Shown here: positions 26,293-34,774 of the stretch, one piece after another
Position numbering within the stretch: the first letter of the stretch is position 1
Layout of the letters: every line of letters begins with the position of its first letter
Assembly (NCBI GenBank): GCA_039029135.1
Contig: JBCCGT010000010.1
Coordinates: forward strand, 1 to 64,000
DNA from: JALZVT01 sp039029135
GTDB lineage: Bacteria > Pseudomonadota > Gammaproteobacteria > Pseudomonadales > Azotimanducaceae
Reading direction: 5' to 3'
Length of the DNA stretch: 64,000 nt
The notes under the pieces: model-generated
Told to the model about the DNA's origin: nothing
Seen by the model: only the letters and a program-made list of their open reading frames with translations
Databases searched by the model: none
Program-made: the position numbers and the translations under genes

Positions 26293-27837
26293 CTACTCGC
26301 AGCGATAGCTCGCCGGCGCGTCCGCGTCGCCGCCCTGGTACACGGCGGCGCGTGGCCAGGCGCACAGCCGGCGCCCGCCCGTGCGATTCGGCCAGCCGGC
26401 GGTGAGCTCCGCCGGCGCGTCGCCGCCCGCCTGCCAGTCGGTCAGCACCTGCAGCCAGTCGACGACCGACGGGCCGGGCCCGCCGCCGCAGTGCAGCACG
26501 CCCGGCATCATGAACAGGCGGACGTCATCGGCCGCGCTCGCGTCGCGCTCGACGACGGCTTTGACGTAGTCCGTGGACATGTAGGCGGTCAGCGCTGTGT
26601 CGGCCCAGCCGTGATAGAGCAGCAGCTTGCCGCCGCGCTCGCGAAACGCATCCAGGTCAGGGCTGGTCGGGCTCAGCGCCGCGTGCACCGCCGCCGCGTC
26701 GCTTTGATAGCGCGACCAGTCGTAGTCGACGTAGCTCCACTCGGGGTCGCCGTAGATGAAGTAGCGCATCAGTCCGACGCCGAAAGCGAAGGAAGCGTTG
26801 ACCGTGTCTTCCAGGCCCTCGACGGGGCCGTCGGTAAACCACCAGCCCCAGCCATTGGCATCCTCGTCTTCGCCGCCGTACGGAAAGCCGGGGAATAGCC
26901 GCTCGCGCCCCGCGCGCGGACCGTCGTAAACCGCGCGCACCGCCTGGATCTGGTCGCTGTTCAGGCAGGCGCCGCGCGGGGCGCTGCCGCAGCGCAGCGA
27001 ACGGACGTCGAAGCGACAGGCGTTGGGATCCTGCAGCACGCCGTCGGTTACGCCGTCGGCGGCGTCGCACTTCGCCTCGATCGCGCCGCGCAGCAGGCGC
27101 CGGTCGTCTGGCGAGATCAGCGGCGTCTCCACGCGCTGCGGATTGGGATACATGTGCTGCACGACGTTGACGAACGACGCCGCGATGCCGCGAAAGTCGA
27201 TCGCGGGTGCGCCGGCGACGATGCCGTCGAAGTCCGCCGGATAGCGCTGGGCCTCCTGCAGAGCCTGACGGCCGCCGTTGGAACAGCCGAAAAAGAAGGA
27301 CTTGCTTGGCCGCGTGCTGTAGCGCGCGTCGATGATGGCTTTGGCGGCGAGTACCGCGCGGTGGGTGCCGACGTGGCCGTAGTTGACCATGGCCTCCATG
27401 TCGTTCAGCGCCCAGGAGCCGTCGAGCCCGTGGGCGCGGTGGCCGGTGTCGGTCGAGGCCGTCGCGTAGCCCTGCTCAAGCACCCCGTTCGCCAGGCGCA
27501 GCGCCTGGTTGTCTTCGGGTTCGACGAAGCCGCCGGAGCCGCCCATCACGAAGTGGCCGTTCCAGCTATCGGGCAGCCAGACGCTGACGCCGATGCGCCC
27601 ACCGATCATCGCCTTCACTTTGCAGTGCACGGTCCCGTCCTCGGCGTCGACCGCCTCCGCGCTTTCGATGACCACATCGTGCAGCGCGAGCGCCTGTAGC
27701 TCGGCGCAGTCGACGGGCGCTTCCTCGGCCGCGAGCGGCGCTGCCGTCAGCAGCACGCCGACAAGACTCAGGCTCAGGCGCGCGCCGCGGAGCGCGCCCG
27801 TGGGTTTCATAACCGGCAACCGCTGTCGCGAACGCAT
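26293..27837 (-). CDS. Tannase / feruloyl esterase family hydrolase, exported
   Basis: From ATG 27837 (AAGGTGG eight bases upstream) the product has 514 residues. A signal peptide (LSLSLVGVLLTAAPLAAEEA) precedes an alpha/beta hydrolase with the nucleophile motif FFGCSNGGR (S186), GFVE and DTGHRAHGLDGSW, and late in the sequence FPGFPYGGEDED and LLLYHGWADTALTAYMST with the catalytic Asp; the final His is in VLHCGGGPGP. Paired cysteines (C around HCK, NACRF, CGS, CLN) fit the family's disulfides. It should cleave aromatic ester bonds in the periplasm or outside the cell. Alternative starts are GTG 27849 and ATG 27810. Confidence 0.8.
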   Translation of the reverse strand: MRSRQRLPVMKPTGALRGARLSLSLVGVLLTAAPLAAEEAPVDCAELQALALHDVVIESAEAVDAEDGTVHCKVKAMIGGRIGVSVWLPDSWNGHFVMGGSGGFVEPEDNQALRLANGVLEQGYATASTDTGHRAHGLDGSWALNDMEAMVNYGHVGTHRAVLAAKAIIDARYSTRPSKSFFFGCSNGGRQALQEAQRYPADFDGIVAGAPAIDFRGIAASFVNVVQHMYPNPQRVETPLISPDDRRLLRGAIEAKCDAADGVTDGVLQDPNACRFDVRSLRCGSAPRGACLNSDQIQAVRAVYDGPRAGRERLFPGFPYGGEDEDANGWGWWFTDGPVEGLEDTVNASFAFGVGLMRYFIYGDPEWSYVDYDWSRYQSDAAAVHAALSPTSPDLDAFRERGGKLLLYHGWADTALTAYMSTDYVKAVVERDASAADDVRLFMMPGVLHCGGGPGPSVVDWLQVLTDWQAGGDAPAELTAGWPNRTGGRRLCAWPRAAVYQGGDADAPASYRCE

Positions 27838-27874
27838 GACGCACACCACCTTATCGGTCCATGCGGACGATGGC

Positions 27875-28864
27875 TCAGTCCGTTAGCCCCTGCACCGCTT
27901 CGTTCAGTTTTTCAAACACGCCGTCGTTGGCGAGTCGCGCGAGAAATTCCACCTTGTAGGCATCCGCGGGTGTCTGGCGCACCGCCGCGTCGAGCTTTTT
28001 CGCGTCGTCGCCCACCAGTATCCGCCAGTCACCGGCCTTCACCCTGTCGATGATGTAGGCCGCCGCATCCGCAGCACTCATGGGCGCGTTGTTGCGAAAG
28101 TCCTCGCCCTGCTGGCGCAGCATGTCGCGGATGTGATCGTCGGTCTCGTTGGAGACCGGCAGACCACGACTGACCATCAGTTCGCGGGTTGCCTGAATGT
28201 CCTCGGCCGACAGGTCCTCGGGCGCGGTGCCGAGAATCTTGCCGGAATTTATCGCGATGTTGGTGCCGATGTGCCCCGGCATGACGAGGTGGGCCTGCAC
28301 GTGCGGCGCGTTCACCTCGAGATCGGTCATCAGCGCCTCCGTGAAGCCCTTGACCGCAAACTTGGCGGCGCTGTACGCGGTGTGGGGTATGCCGGGCCCG
28401 ATACTCGCCCAGAAGCCGTTGACGCTCGAGGTGTTGACCAGATGCCCGCCGGGTCCGTTGACCAGCATCGGCAGGAAGGCGCGCGCGCCGTAGTAGACGC
28501 CGTACCAGCAGACGCCGAACGTCTTTTCCCACAGGTCCCGCTCGCCTGCCGCGAAGCTGCCGCCGCCGCCGATGCCGGCGTTGTTGAACAGCAGATGGAT
28601 GTGGTCGGTGTCGTGCTGCGCCGCGACCGCGTCGCGAAACGCGTTCATGGCGTCCTCGTCCGAGACGTCCGCCACGAAGGTCGTGACGCGCGTGCCTTCT
28701 GCGGCCTCTGCCTCGCACAGCGCCAGCGTCTCGAGCATGTTGTCCTCGACCACGTCACACATCGCCACGTGCGCGCCCTCGCGGGCGAGCGCTCGGCACA
28801 GCTCGCGACCCATGCCGGTACCGCCGCCGGTGACGACCGCAATCTTGCCTGCAAAACTCGACAT
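27875..28864 (-). CDS. SDR-family oxidoreductase
   Basis: The 329-residue protein has TGGGTGMGRELCRALAREGAHVAMCDV at the N-terminus (the Asp suggests NAD), LFNNAGIGGGGSF, and the catalytic pair in NTSSVNGFWASIGPGIPHTAYSAAKFAVKGFTEALMTDLE. It is longer than a classical SDR at the C-terminus. This subtype, with VQAHLVMPGHIGTNI, is common in clusters for lipid, steroid or terpenoid catabolism. It lies 37 bases upstream of the tannase-like gene on the same strand and could be co-transcribed with it. Confidence 0.82.
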   Translation of the reverse strand: MSSFAGKIAVVTGGGTGMGRELCRALAREGAHVAMCDVVEDNMLETLALCEAEAAEGTRVTTFVADVSDEDAMNAFRDAVAAQHDTDHIHLLFNNAGIGGGGSFAAGERDLWEKTFGVCWYGVYYGARAFLPMLVNGPGGHLVNTSSVNGFWASIGPGIPHTAYSAAKFAVKGFTEALMTDLEVNAPHVQAHLVMPGHIGTNIAINSGKILGTAPEDLSAEDIQATRELMVSRGLPVSNETDDHIRDMLRQQGEDFRNNAPMSAADAAAYIIDRVKAGDWRILVGDDAKKLDAAVRQTPADAYKVEFLARLANDGVFEKLNEAVQGLTD

Positions 28865-29017
28865 CGCTTTCCCCTGATTCCCTGATCCCCAAGCCTAAAG
28901 CATGGGAGGCCGCTTCCGCGACACCCGGTCCTGTCAGCGGGATGTTCGCGCATTCGGCGTCGAGCGCGTTCGCGGCGACGATCGAGCATACTGTGCGGAT
29001 GCTGTACGAGGACACTC

Positions 29018-29773
29018 ATGGCGCTTGATCCGGACCGTCGCGCGGCCTTCGTCGCGGCGCTCGACGAGACCGCGGGCGAGGTGGACCTTGTGCGCGCCGC
29101 GCTGCTCATCGCCGCGCAGGGGCGCGGCGTGGATGTGGCGGGCGCCGAGGCGCGTGTGCAGACGCTCATCGCGCAGGCCGACGCCACGGGGTGCGACAGC
29201 CTGCCGGCACTGGCCGCGTTCCTGCGCGATCAGGCGGGCTTCAGCGGCAACGCCGAGAACTACTACGACGCGGACAACAGCTATCTCGATCTGGTGCTGG
29301 AGCGCCGCGTCGGCATTCCGATCACGCTTGCGGTGCTGCACATCGCCGTCGGCGAGGGACTTGGTCTGGATGTGCGCGGCATCGGTTTCCCCGGCCACTT
29401 CCTGGTCGCCGAATACGGCGGGCGTGACTCGGGCGACGAGATCGCGCTGGTCGATCCCTTTGCGGGGCGTGCGATGTCGCGCGACGACGCTCGGGCGCTG
29501 CTGGTGACGCTGTACGGCGACGAGCGCGCGGCGGAAGTCGGCCGCGATCCGGCGCTGTTCGCGCCCTGCACGTCGCGCGACATCCTGCTGCGCATGCTGG
29601 AGAACCTGAAACAGCTGCGCGCGCGCGACGGCGATCTGGGCGGCACGCTGGCACTGCTGGAGCTGCAGCTCGTCGTCCGGCCTGAACAGTTCGAGCTGCG
29701 CGCCCAGCACGAGTCGCTGCTGAAACGGGCGTTCGGCGGACTCGGCGACGGCGACGCACCGGCGGTGCATTAG
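29018..29773 (+). CDS. SirB1-family protein (transglutaminase-like)
   Basis: The 251-residue protein shows the SirB1 signature: LRDQAGFSGNAENYYDADNSYLDLVLERRVGIPITLAVLHIAVGEGLGLDVRGIGFPGHFLV, then ALVDPFAGRAMSRDD and a C-terminal TPR-like region LLRMLENLKQLRARDGDLGGTLALLELQLVVRP. The transglutaminase-like domain keeps the His in PGHFLV and Asp in VDPF but no obvious catalytic cysteine, as in other SirB1 proteins. Their biochemical role is unsettled. It is monocistronic here, facing the amidohydrolase gene. Confidence 0.8.
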   Translation: MALDPDRRAAFVAALDETAGEVDLVRAALLIAAQGRGVDVAGAEARVQTLIAQADATGCDSLPALAAFLRDQAGFSGNAENYYDADNSYLDLVLERRVGIPITLAVLHIAVGEGLGLDVRGIGFPGHFLVAEYGGRDSGDEIALVDPFAGRAMSRDDARALLVTLYGDERAAEVGRDPALFAPCTSRDILLRMLENLKQLRARDGDLGGTLALLELQLVVRPEQFELRAQHESLLKRAFGGLGDGDAPAVH

Positions 29774-29822
29774 CAGAGTCCTAAGCGGGCGAGACCGGTT
29801 CAGTCCTACCCCAGGTGCCTCG

Positions 29823-31469
29823 CTAGCTGCGCTCCGCGGCGCGCGCCGCCACGCTCGCCTCGCGATTGCGTTCTCTCTCGACCATCGCGCGCACGTCGGC
29901 TAGCAGGCGCCGCGCGTCGTAGACCACGCCGTCCCGCACCGTGTAGCGCACGCCGCCGGCGCGCTCCAGCGTGCCGCTCGCGCGATCGAGGCGCATGTGG
30001 CCCGTGCCGTACAAGAGCTTGAAGTTGGCAATCGGATTGCCGGGCACGATCACCAGATCGGCCTTCTTGCCCGGCACCAGGCTGCCGATGGATTCCTCCA
30101 GCCCCAGCAGTTCGGCCCCGTTCAACGTGGCCGCCTGCAGCACCTCGAGCGGGTGAAAGCCCGCCTCCTGCAGCAGCTCCAGCTCGCGAACATAGGCGAA
30201 GCCGTACAGCTTGAAGATGAAGCCAGCGTCTGAGCCGGTGACGACGCGACCGCCGAGGTTCTTGAAGTCGTTGACGAAGCGCATCCACAGCCGGAAATTC
30301 TCGCGCCACGCGACCTCGTCCGCGGTAGTCCAGTCGAAGTGATAGGAGCCGTGCAGGCGCGGGTCGGGCTGGAAGAAACGCTGCAGCGCAGGCCAGGTGT
30401 AGTCGGCGTGCCACTCCGCGTCGCGCGCGCGTGCGACGTCGCGATTTGCTTCGTAGATCGTGAAGGTCGGGGACAGCGTGAAGTCGAGTTCGTGCAGCTC
30501 CTCAAGCACCGCCTGCCAGTGCGCCGAGCCGGGTGCGGCCGCCTGTTGCCACAGCCTGCCGGCCTCGCCGAAGCGCCACTGCTCGTCGCTGTAGTTGTAG
30601 TCCGGCGGGTAGTTCTGAATGCGACGATCGGTGAACAGCGCCTCCGGCAGGCCGTACCAGTGCTCCATGCTGTCGAGCCCGAGGCGGGCGCTGTCCAGCG
30701 CGTTCATGTGATACACGCCGTTCTGGTCGTGATGATTGGCGGTGCCGAGGTTCAGCTTCTTCGCCTCCGCATAGACGGTGGCCTGGGCGGCCCGGGTACC
30801 GCCGCGCAGTTTTATGCCGCGGGCCCCGCGACGTTTGACGGCGCGCACCCAGTCGCGTGCGCCGCGATCGGTCGTGATCGCGCCGCCGGGAAACATCGCG
30901 TAGGGCAGGATGCGGGGTGCCGTGATCTCGTTCGCCGCCGCGCGGCGGGCGTGGTCGACGGTCCAGCCCAGCCCCATGATCGAGCCGACGTCGCGAACGG
31001 TCGTGACCCCATGGCCCAGCCACAGCTTGAATACGTACTCGGGCGGGGTGATAGGGCCGGCCAGACCCTGGCCCACGTTGCCGATGTGTACGTGGGTGTC
31101 GACCAGCCCCGGCAGCACCGTCATGCCGGCGGCGTCGATGCGCTCGGTCGTATCACCGCTTGCGTCCGGGCTGTGCCCGCGGATCGCGGCGATGCGGTCG
31201 CCCTCGATGACGATGTCCACGGGGCCGCGCGGGGGCGAGCCGAGTCCGTCCACCAGCATCGCGTTGCTGATCACAAGGCGCTTGAACGGCCCGCGACCCT
31301 CCTCGCCGCGAGCGGGTGCCGGCGCGGGGATCTCGATGCCGAAGCGGGTCGCGAAGGCGCCGCGCTCTTCGCCGGGGGTGGCGGCGGCCGTGAGGGTCTG
31401 CGCGGCGAGCAGGCAGGCGAGGGCAGCACGCGCCGCCGCGGCTCTCGGTGCCGCTGCGGTCAGGCGCAC
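29823..31469 (-). CDS. Exported metal-dependent amidohydrolase
   Basis: From GTG 31469 the product has 548 residues, beginning with a signal-like stretch (RAALACLLAAQTLTAAATPGEERG). The amidohydrolase fold is shown by GDRIAAIRG, the metal motif LPGLVDTHVHIGNVG, TVRDVGS, DGLLSMEHW-like DSMEHWYGLP, and GRVVTGSDAGF, followed by LLQEAGFHPLEVLQAATLNGAELLGLEESIGSLVPGKKADLVIV. This is the imidazolonepropionase-like/prolidase subgroup. The gene starts three bases after the nitroreductase stop. The substrate is unknown. The frame extends upstream but only inside the preceding gene, so I take the GTG. Confidence 0.82.
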   Translation of the reverse strand: MRLTAAAPRAAAARAALACLLAAQTLTAAATPGEERGAFATRFGIEIPAPAPARGEEGRGPFKRLVISNAMLVDGLGSPPRGPVDIVIEGDRIAAIRGHSPDASGDTTERIDAAGMTVLPGLVDTHVHIGNVGQGLAGPITPPEYVFKLWLGHGVTTVRDVGSIMGLGWTVDHARRAAANEITAPRILPYAMFPGGAITTDRGARDWVRAVKRRGARGIKLRGGTRAAQATVYAEAKKLNLGTANHHDQNGVYHMNALDSARLGLDSMEHWYGLPEALFTDRRIQNYPPDYNYSDEQWRFGEAGRLWQQAAAPGSAHWQAVLEELHELDFTLSPTFTIYEANRDVARARDAEWHADYTWPALQRFFQPDPRLHGSYHFDWTTADEVAWRENFRLWMRFVNDFKNLGGRVVTGSDAGFIFKLYGFAYVRELELLQEAGFHPLEVLQAATLNGAELLGLEESIGSLVPGKKADLVIVPGNPIANFKLLYGTGHMRLDRASGTLERAGGVRYTVRDGVVYDARRLLADVRAMVERERNREASVAARAAERS

Positions 31470-31471
31470 GT

Positions 31472-32140
31472 CTAGGTGTCCCCGCTGCGGACCCAGGTCG
31501 CCCAGTTCTCGAGCGGCTCCCGCTCGGTCTCCAGCGCATTCACCGGCGCGTCCGGATTGGCGTAGCCGATCGCCATCCCACAAAACAGCATCAGCTCCTC
31601 GGGCGCGCCAACATAGCTGGTGACCGCGCCGGGGCGCGCGGACCAGGCCTCCTGGGCGCAGGTCGCGAGGCCGGCCTCCTGGGCCAGCAGCATGAAGGTC
31701 TGCAGAAACATGCCGAGATCAGACCACTGGGGCGGTCCCATATCGCGGTCGATGTAGCAGAAGAAGCCGGCCGGCGCGCCGAAGAATTCGAAGTTACGCG
31801 CGAGGTTCGCAAGCCTCGCCGGCTTGTCCTCGCGCGGGATGCCGAGCAGGGCGTACATGTCCTCGCCGACCTTGAAGCGGCTGCCCCGATAGGGATCCTT
31901 CAGCGGCTGCGGGTAGACGGCGTATGCGGGCTTGTCCGGCTCGGCGTACCCGGCCACGTGTTCGACCAGACGCGTGGTCTCGGCGCCGTTGACGACGTAG
32001 ACCCGCCAGGGCTGCAGGTTGCCGCCGGAAGGCGCGCGCGCCGACCGGCTGAGCAGCTCGCGCAGCAGCGCGTCGCTGACGGGCTGGTCGAGAAAAGCTC
32101 TGATTGAGCGGCGCGCGGCGACGGCTTCGGTGACTTTCAT
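31472..32140 (-). CDS. Nitroreductase-family flavoprotein
   Basis: The 222-residue protein opens VTEAVAARRSIRAFLDQPVSDALLRELLSRSARAPSGGNLQPWRVYVVNG, the FMN-binding nitroreductase N-terminus, and ends with LGMFLQTFMLLAQEAGLATCAQEAWSARPG and FCGMAIGYANPDAPVNALETER. It resembles the nitrobenzoate/nitrophenol reductase subgroup. It is paralogous in fold to the product of 21016-21693. It is followed almost without gap by the amidohydrolase gene and is probably co-transcribed with it. Confidence 0.85.
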   Translation of the reverse strand: MKVTEAVAARRSIRAFLDQPVSDALLRELLSRSARAPSGGNLQPWRVYVVNGAETTRLVEHVAGYAEPDKPAYAVYPQPLKDPYRGSRFKVGEDMYALLGIPREDKPARLANLARNFEFFGAPAGFFCYIDRDMGPPQWSDLGMFLQTFMLLAQEAGLATCAQEAWSARPGAVTSYVGAPEELMLFCGMAIGYANPDAPVNALETEREPLENWATWVRSGDT

Positions 32141-32503
32141 CTTCTCCGGGTACTCCTAGACGGCAAGCTGTGTGCGATTGTAGGCAACGATGCGAACCAA
32201 GTCGCACGTTTCGCGCCGGCAGCCCCGTCAGGGGCGGCGCACCGGCGCCGGCTCGGCGCGAAAACGTCGAACGCGTCGCGCCCCGGGGTTGCATGGCGCC
32301 GGGCCGCCGTGGGGTGCGCGTGACGCACCTCGCGAGGCTCGTGTGATCGAATCGACCCCGCGGTCCCTGCTTCTGCGGCCCTGCGCGGTCAGCGTGCGTC
32401 ACTTCTCAAGCGATGCGTGCGGAATTGCTAAAATCAGTGTTTGGATATGAGACGCGCCGCAGCGCCGGCGCGGTACGCCCCGCAGGACGACGGGGCATTT
32501 GCA
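32141..32503. other. 363-base region upstream of glgB
   Basis: The stretch lies between the divergent nitroreductase and glgB. It has a TAAAAT -10-like box at 32429-32434 with no good -35, a hairpin GGTGCG-N5-CGCACC (32313-32329), and a widely spaced inverted repeat GTGACGCAC (32320-32328) / GTGCGTCAC (32394-32402). No gene is supported in it. Confidence 0.5.
32429..32434 (+). promoter_or_regulatory. Candidate -10 box of the glg operon
   Basis: TAAAAT differs from TATAAT at one base and is conspicuous in this GC-rich region. A start site about seven bases on would fall near 32441, which argues that the TTG codon at 32441 is not the glgB start and that ATG 32504 is. The -35 region is poor, so activation by a regulator is likely. 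Confidence 0.4.
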
Positions 32504-34774
32504 ATGAGCGAAGCCTTGACTGTGATTGACTGGCGTACGCCTGCCGGCGTCGTCGACGAACTGATGCGCGCGTGTCACGACGATCCGTGCGCGTGGCTCG
32601 GCATGCACGAGGTCAGCCTCGGCGTGGTGGTGCGGGCCCTGATCTCCAACGCCGAGCGCGTCGTCGCCGTGCCGCTGGCGGGCGGCCCTGAGCGGCCGCT
32701 GTTAAAGGTGCATCCCGACGGTTATTTCGAGGGCCTCGTCGGGCGCGACCGCTTCGACTACTTTCTGCGCGTGACCACCAATGGCCATGTCTGGGAGGTC
32801 GACGACGCCTACCGCTATGGCACCCAGCTCAGCGCGCACGATCTGTATCTCTTCAACGAGGGCAGCCACGAGCGGCTGTATGACTGGCTGGGTGCGCAGC
32901 CCGTGACGGTCGACGGGGTGAGCGGCACTCGCTTCGCGGTCTGGGCGCCGAACGCCCGTCGGGTCAGCGTGGTCGGTGACTTCAACCTCTGGGACGCGCG
33001 CCGTCACTGCCTGCGCCGACACCCGGGCGCGGGGATCTGGGAGCTGTTCGTCCCCGGCGCCGTGGCGGGCCAACGCTATAAGTTCGACGTGCTCGGCGCG
33101 CACGGCCACGGGCTGCAAAAGACCGACCCGCTGGCGCTCGCCACCGAGCCGCAGCCGGGCACAGCCGGCGTCATCAGCGCCGCTGGCACCGGGAGCGATG
33201 CCTATCAATGGGGCGACGACGACTGGCTCGCCGCCCGCACGGAACGCGACTGGCACGCCGCGCCGCTGTCGATCTATGAGCTGCATCTCGGGTCCTGGCG
33301 CCGCAAGGACGCAAACGCCTATCTGAGCTATGCCGAGGTCGCCGACGAACTGGTGCCCTATGTATTGGAGCACGGCTTTACCCACGTCCAGTTCATGCCG
33401 CTCGCTGAGTATCCCTTCGACGGCTCGTGGGGCTATCAGCCGGTCAGCCTGTTCGCGGCCACGGCGCGTTTCGGTGCACCGGACGAACTGCGCCTCTTGA
33501 TCGATCGCCTGCATCAGGCGGGCATTGGCGTGCTGGTCGACTGGGTGCCCGCGCACTTTCCCGGCGACGGGCACGGGCTAGAGCGCTTCGACGGCACCTG
33601 CCTTTACGAGCACGAGGACCCGCGCCGCGGCCGTCACCCGGACTGGGACACGCTCATTTATAACTATGGCCGGCGCGAGGTCGTTAGTTTCCTGCTGTCG
33701 AGCGCGTTCGTGTGGATCGATCGGTTTCACGTCGATGGTCTGCGCGTCGACGCCGTCGCGTCGATGCTGTACCTCGACTACAGCCGTGAAAACGGCGAGT
33801 GGCTGCCGAACGAATTTGGCGGTCGCGAGAACATCGAAGCAGAGGCTTTTCTGCGCGAGCTCAACACGCGGCTGCATCGCGCTTTTCCCGGCGTGCTGAC
33901 CATTGCCGAGGAGTCTACCGCCTGGCCCGGCGTGACCAACTTCGTGCACGCCGGTGGTCTCGGTTTCGACTTCAAATGGAACATGGGTTGGATGCACGAC
34001 ACGTTGTCGTACATGGGCAGAGAGCCGGTTCACAGATCCTGGCATCACGATCAGCTCACTTTTGGGATGGTCTATGCTTTTCACGAGAATTTCGTGCTAC
34101 CGCTCAGCCACGACGAGGTGGTGCACGGCAAGGGTACGCTGTTGGGTCGCATGCCGGGCGATCGCTGGCAGCAGTTCGCGAACCTGCGGGCCTATTACGG
34201 GTTCATGTGGGCGCATCCCGGCAAGAAGCTGTTGTTTATGGGCGGCGAGTTCGCACAAGAGCGCGAGTGGAATCACGACCAGAGCCTCGACTGGCATCTG
34301 CTCGCCGGGCACGAACATCGCGGGATGCAGGCGCTGGTCGGCGATCTGAACGGCGCCTATCGCGAGCGCGCGCCGCTGCACGAACTGGACGGCGATGAAC
34401 AGGGCTTTCGCTGGCTGATCGTCGATGCGGCGACGGATTCGCTGCTCGCCTTCGAGCGGCGCGATCGGGCGGGTAACAGCGTCGTCGTCGTCTGCAACTT
34501 CACGCCGGTCGTGCGGCACGAGTTTCGTCTTGGCGTGCCGCGGGCTGGCGCCTGGCGCGAGCTGCTCAACAGCGACAGTCATCTGTACGGCGGCTCCAAC
34601 GTGGGCAACGTCGGCGCGATCGCAAGCCTGCCGCAGCCGGCACACGGCTGTGAACACTCGGTCGTGCTCACCGTGCCGCCGCTGGCCACGCTCTACCTGG
34701 CGCTCGAGCGCGCGCCGCAGAGCTGGGCGGAAGAACGACAGCCCCTCGAACCCGAGTCTGACGCGCGCGCATGA
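32504..34774 (+). CDS. glgB: 1,4-alpha-glucan branching enzyme
   Basis: From ATG 32504 the protein has 756 residues, near the usual 730 or so. It has N-terminal carbohydrate-binding domains (CAWLGMHE, then GVSGTRFAVWAPNARRVSVVGDFNLWD), the GH13 barrel with LGSWRRKDAN, AEYPFDGSWGYQPVSLFA, the nucleophile D416 in DGLRVDAVASMLYLDYSR and acid/base E469 in TIAEESTAWPG, then PLSHDEVVHGKGTLLGRMPGD and a C-terminal beta domain. It makes alpha-1,6 branches in glycogen. It is the first gene of the six-gene glycogen operon and overlaps glgX by ATGA. Confidence 0.95.
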   Translation: MSEALTVIDWRTPAGVVDELMRACHDDPCAWLGMHEVSLGVVVRALISNAERVVAVPLAGGPERPLLKVHPDGYFEGLVGRDRFDYFLRVTTNGHVWEVDDAYRYGTQLSAHDLYLFNEGSHERLYDWLGAQPVTVDGVSGTRFAVWAPNARRVSVVGDFNLWDARRHCLRRHPGAGIWELFVPGAVAGQRYKFDVLGAHGHGLQKTDPLALATEPQPGTAGVISAAGTGSDAYQWGDDDWLAARTERDWHAAPLSIYELHLGSWRRKDANAYLSYAEVADELVPYVLEHGFTHVQFMPLAEYPFDGSWGYQPVSLFAATARFGAPDELRLLIDRLHQAGIGVLVDWVPAHFPGDGHGLERFDGTCLYEHEDPRRGRHPDWDTLIYNYGRREVVSFLLSSAFVWIDRFHVDGLRVDAVASMLYLDYSRENGEWLPNEFGGRENIEAEAFLRELNTRLHRAFPGVLTIAEESTAWPGVTNFVHAGGLGFDFKWNMGWMHDTLSYMGREPVHRSWHHDQLTFGMVYAFHENFVLPLSHDEVVHGKGTLLGRMPGDRWQQFANLRAYYGFMWAHPGKKLLFMGGEFAQEREWNHDQSLDWHLLAGHEHRGMQALVGDLNGAYRERAPLHELDGDEQGFRWLIVDAATDSLLAFERRDRAGNSVVVVCNFTPVVRHEFRLGVPRAGAWRELLNSDSHLYGGSNVGNVGAIASLPQPAHGCEHSVVLTVPPLATLYLALERAPQSWAEERQPLEPESDARA

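Noticed and set aside
32441..32503. TTG start at 32441 extending GlgB by 21 residues
   Set aside because: It falls where the transcript would begin relative to the TAAAAT box, the added residues are not GlgB-like, and ATG 32504 begins the conserved protein.
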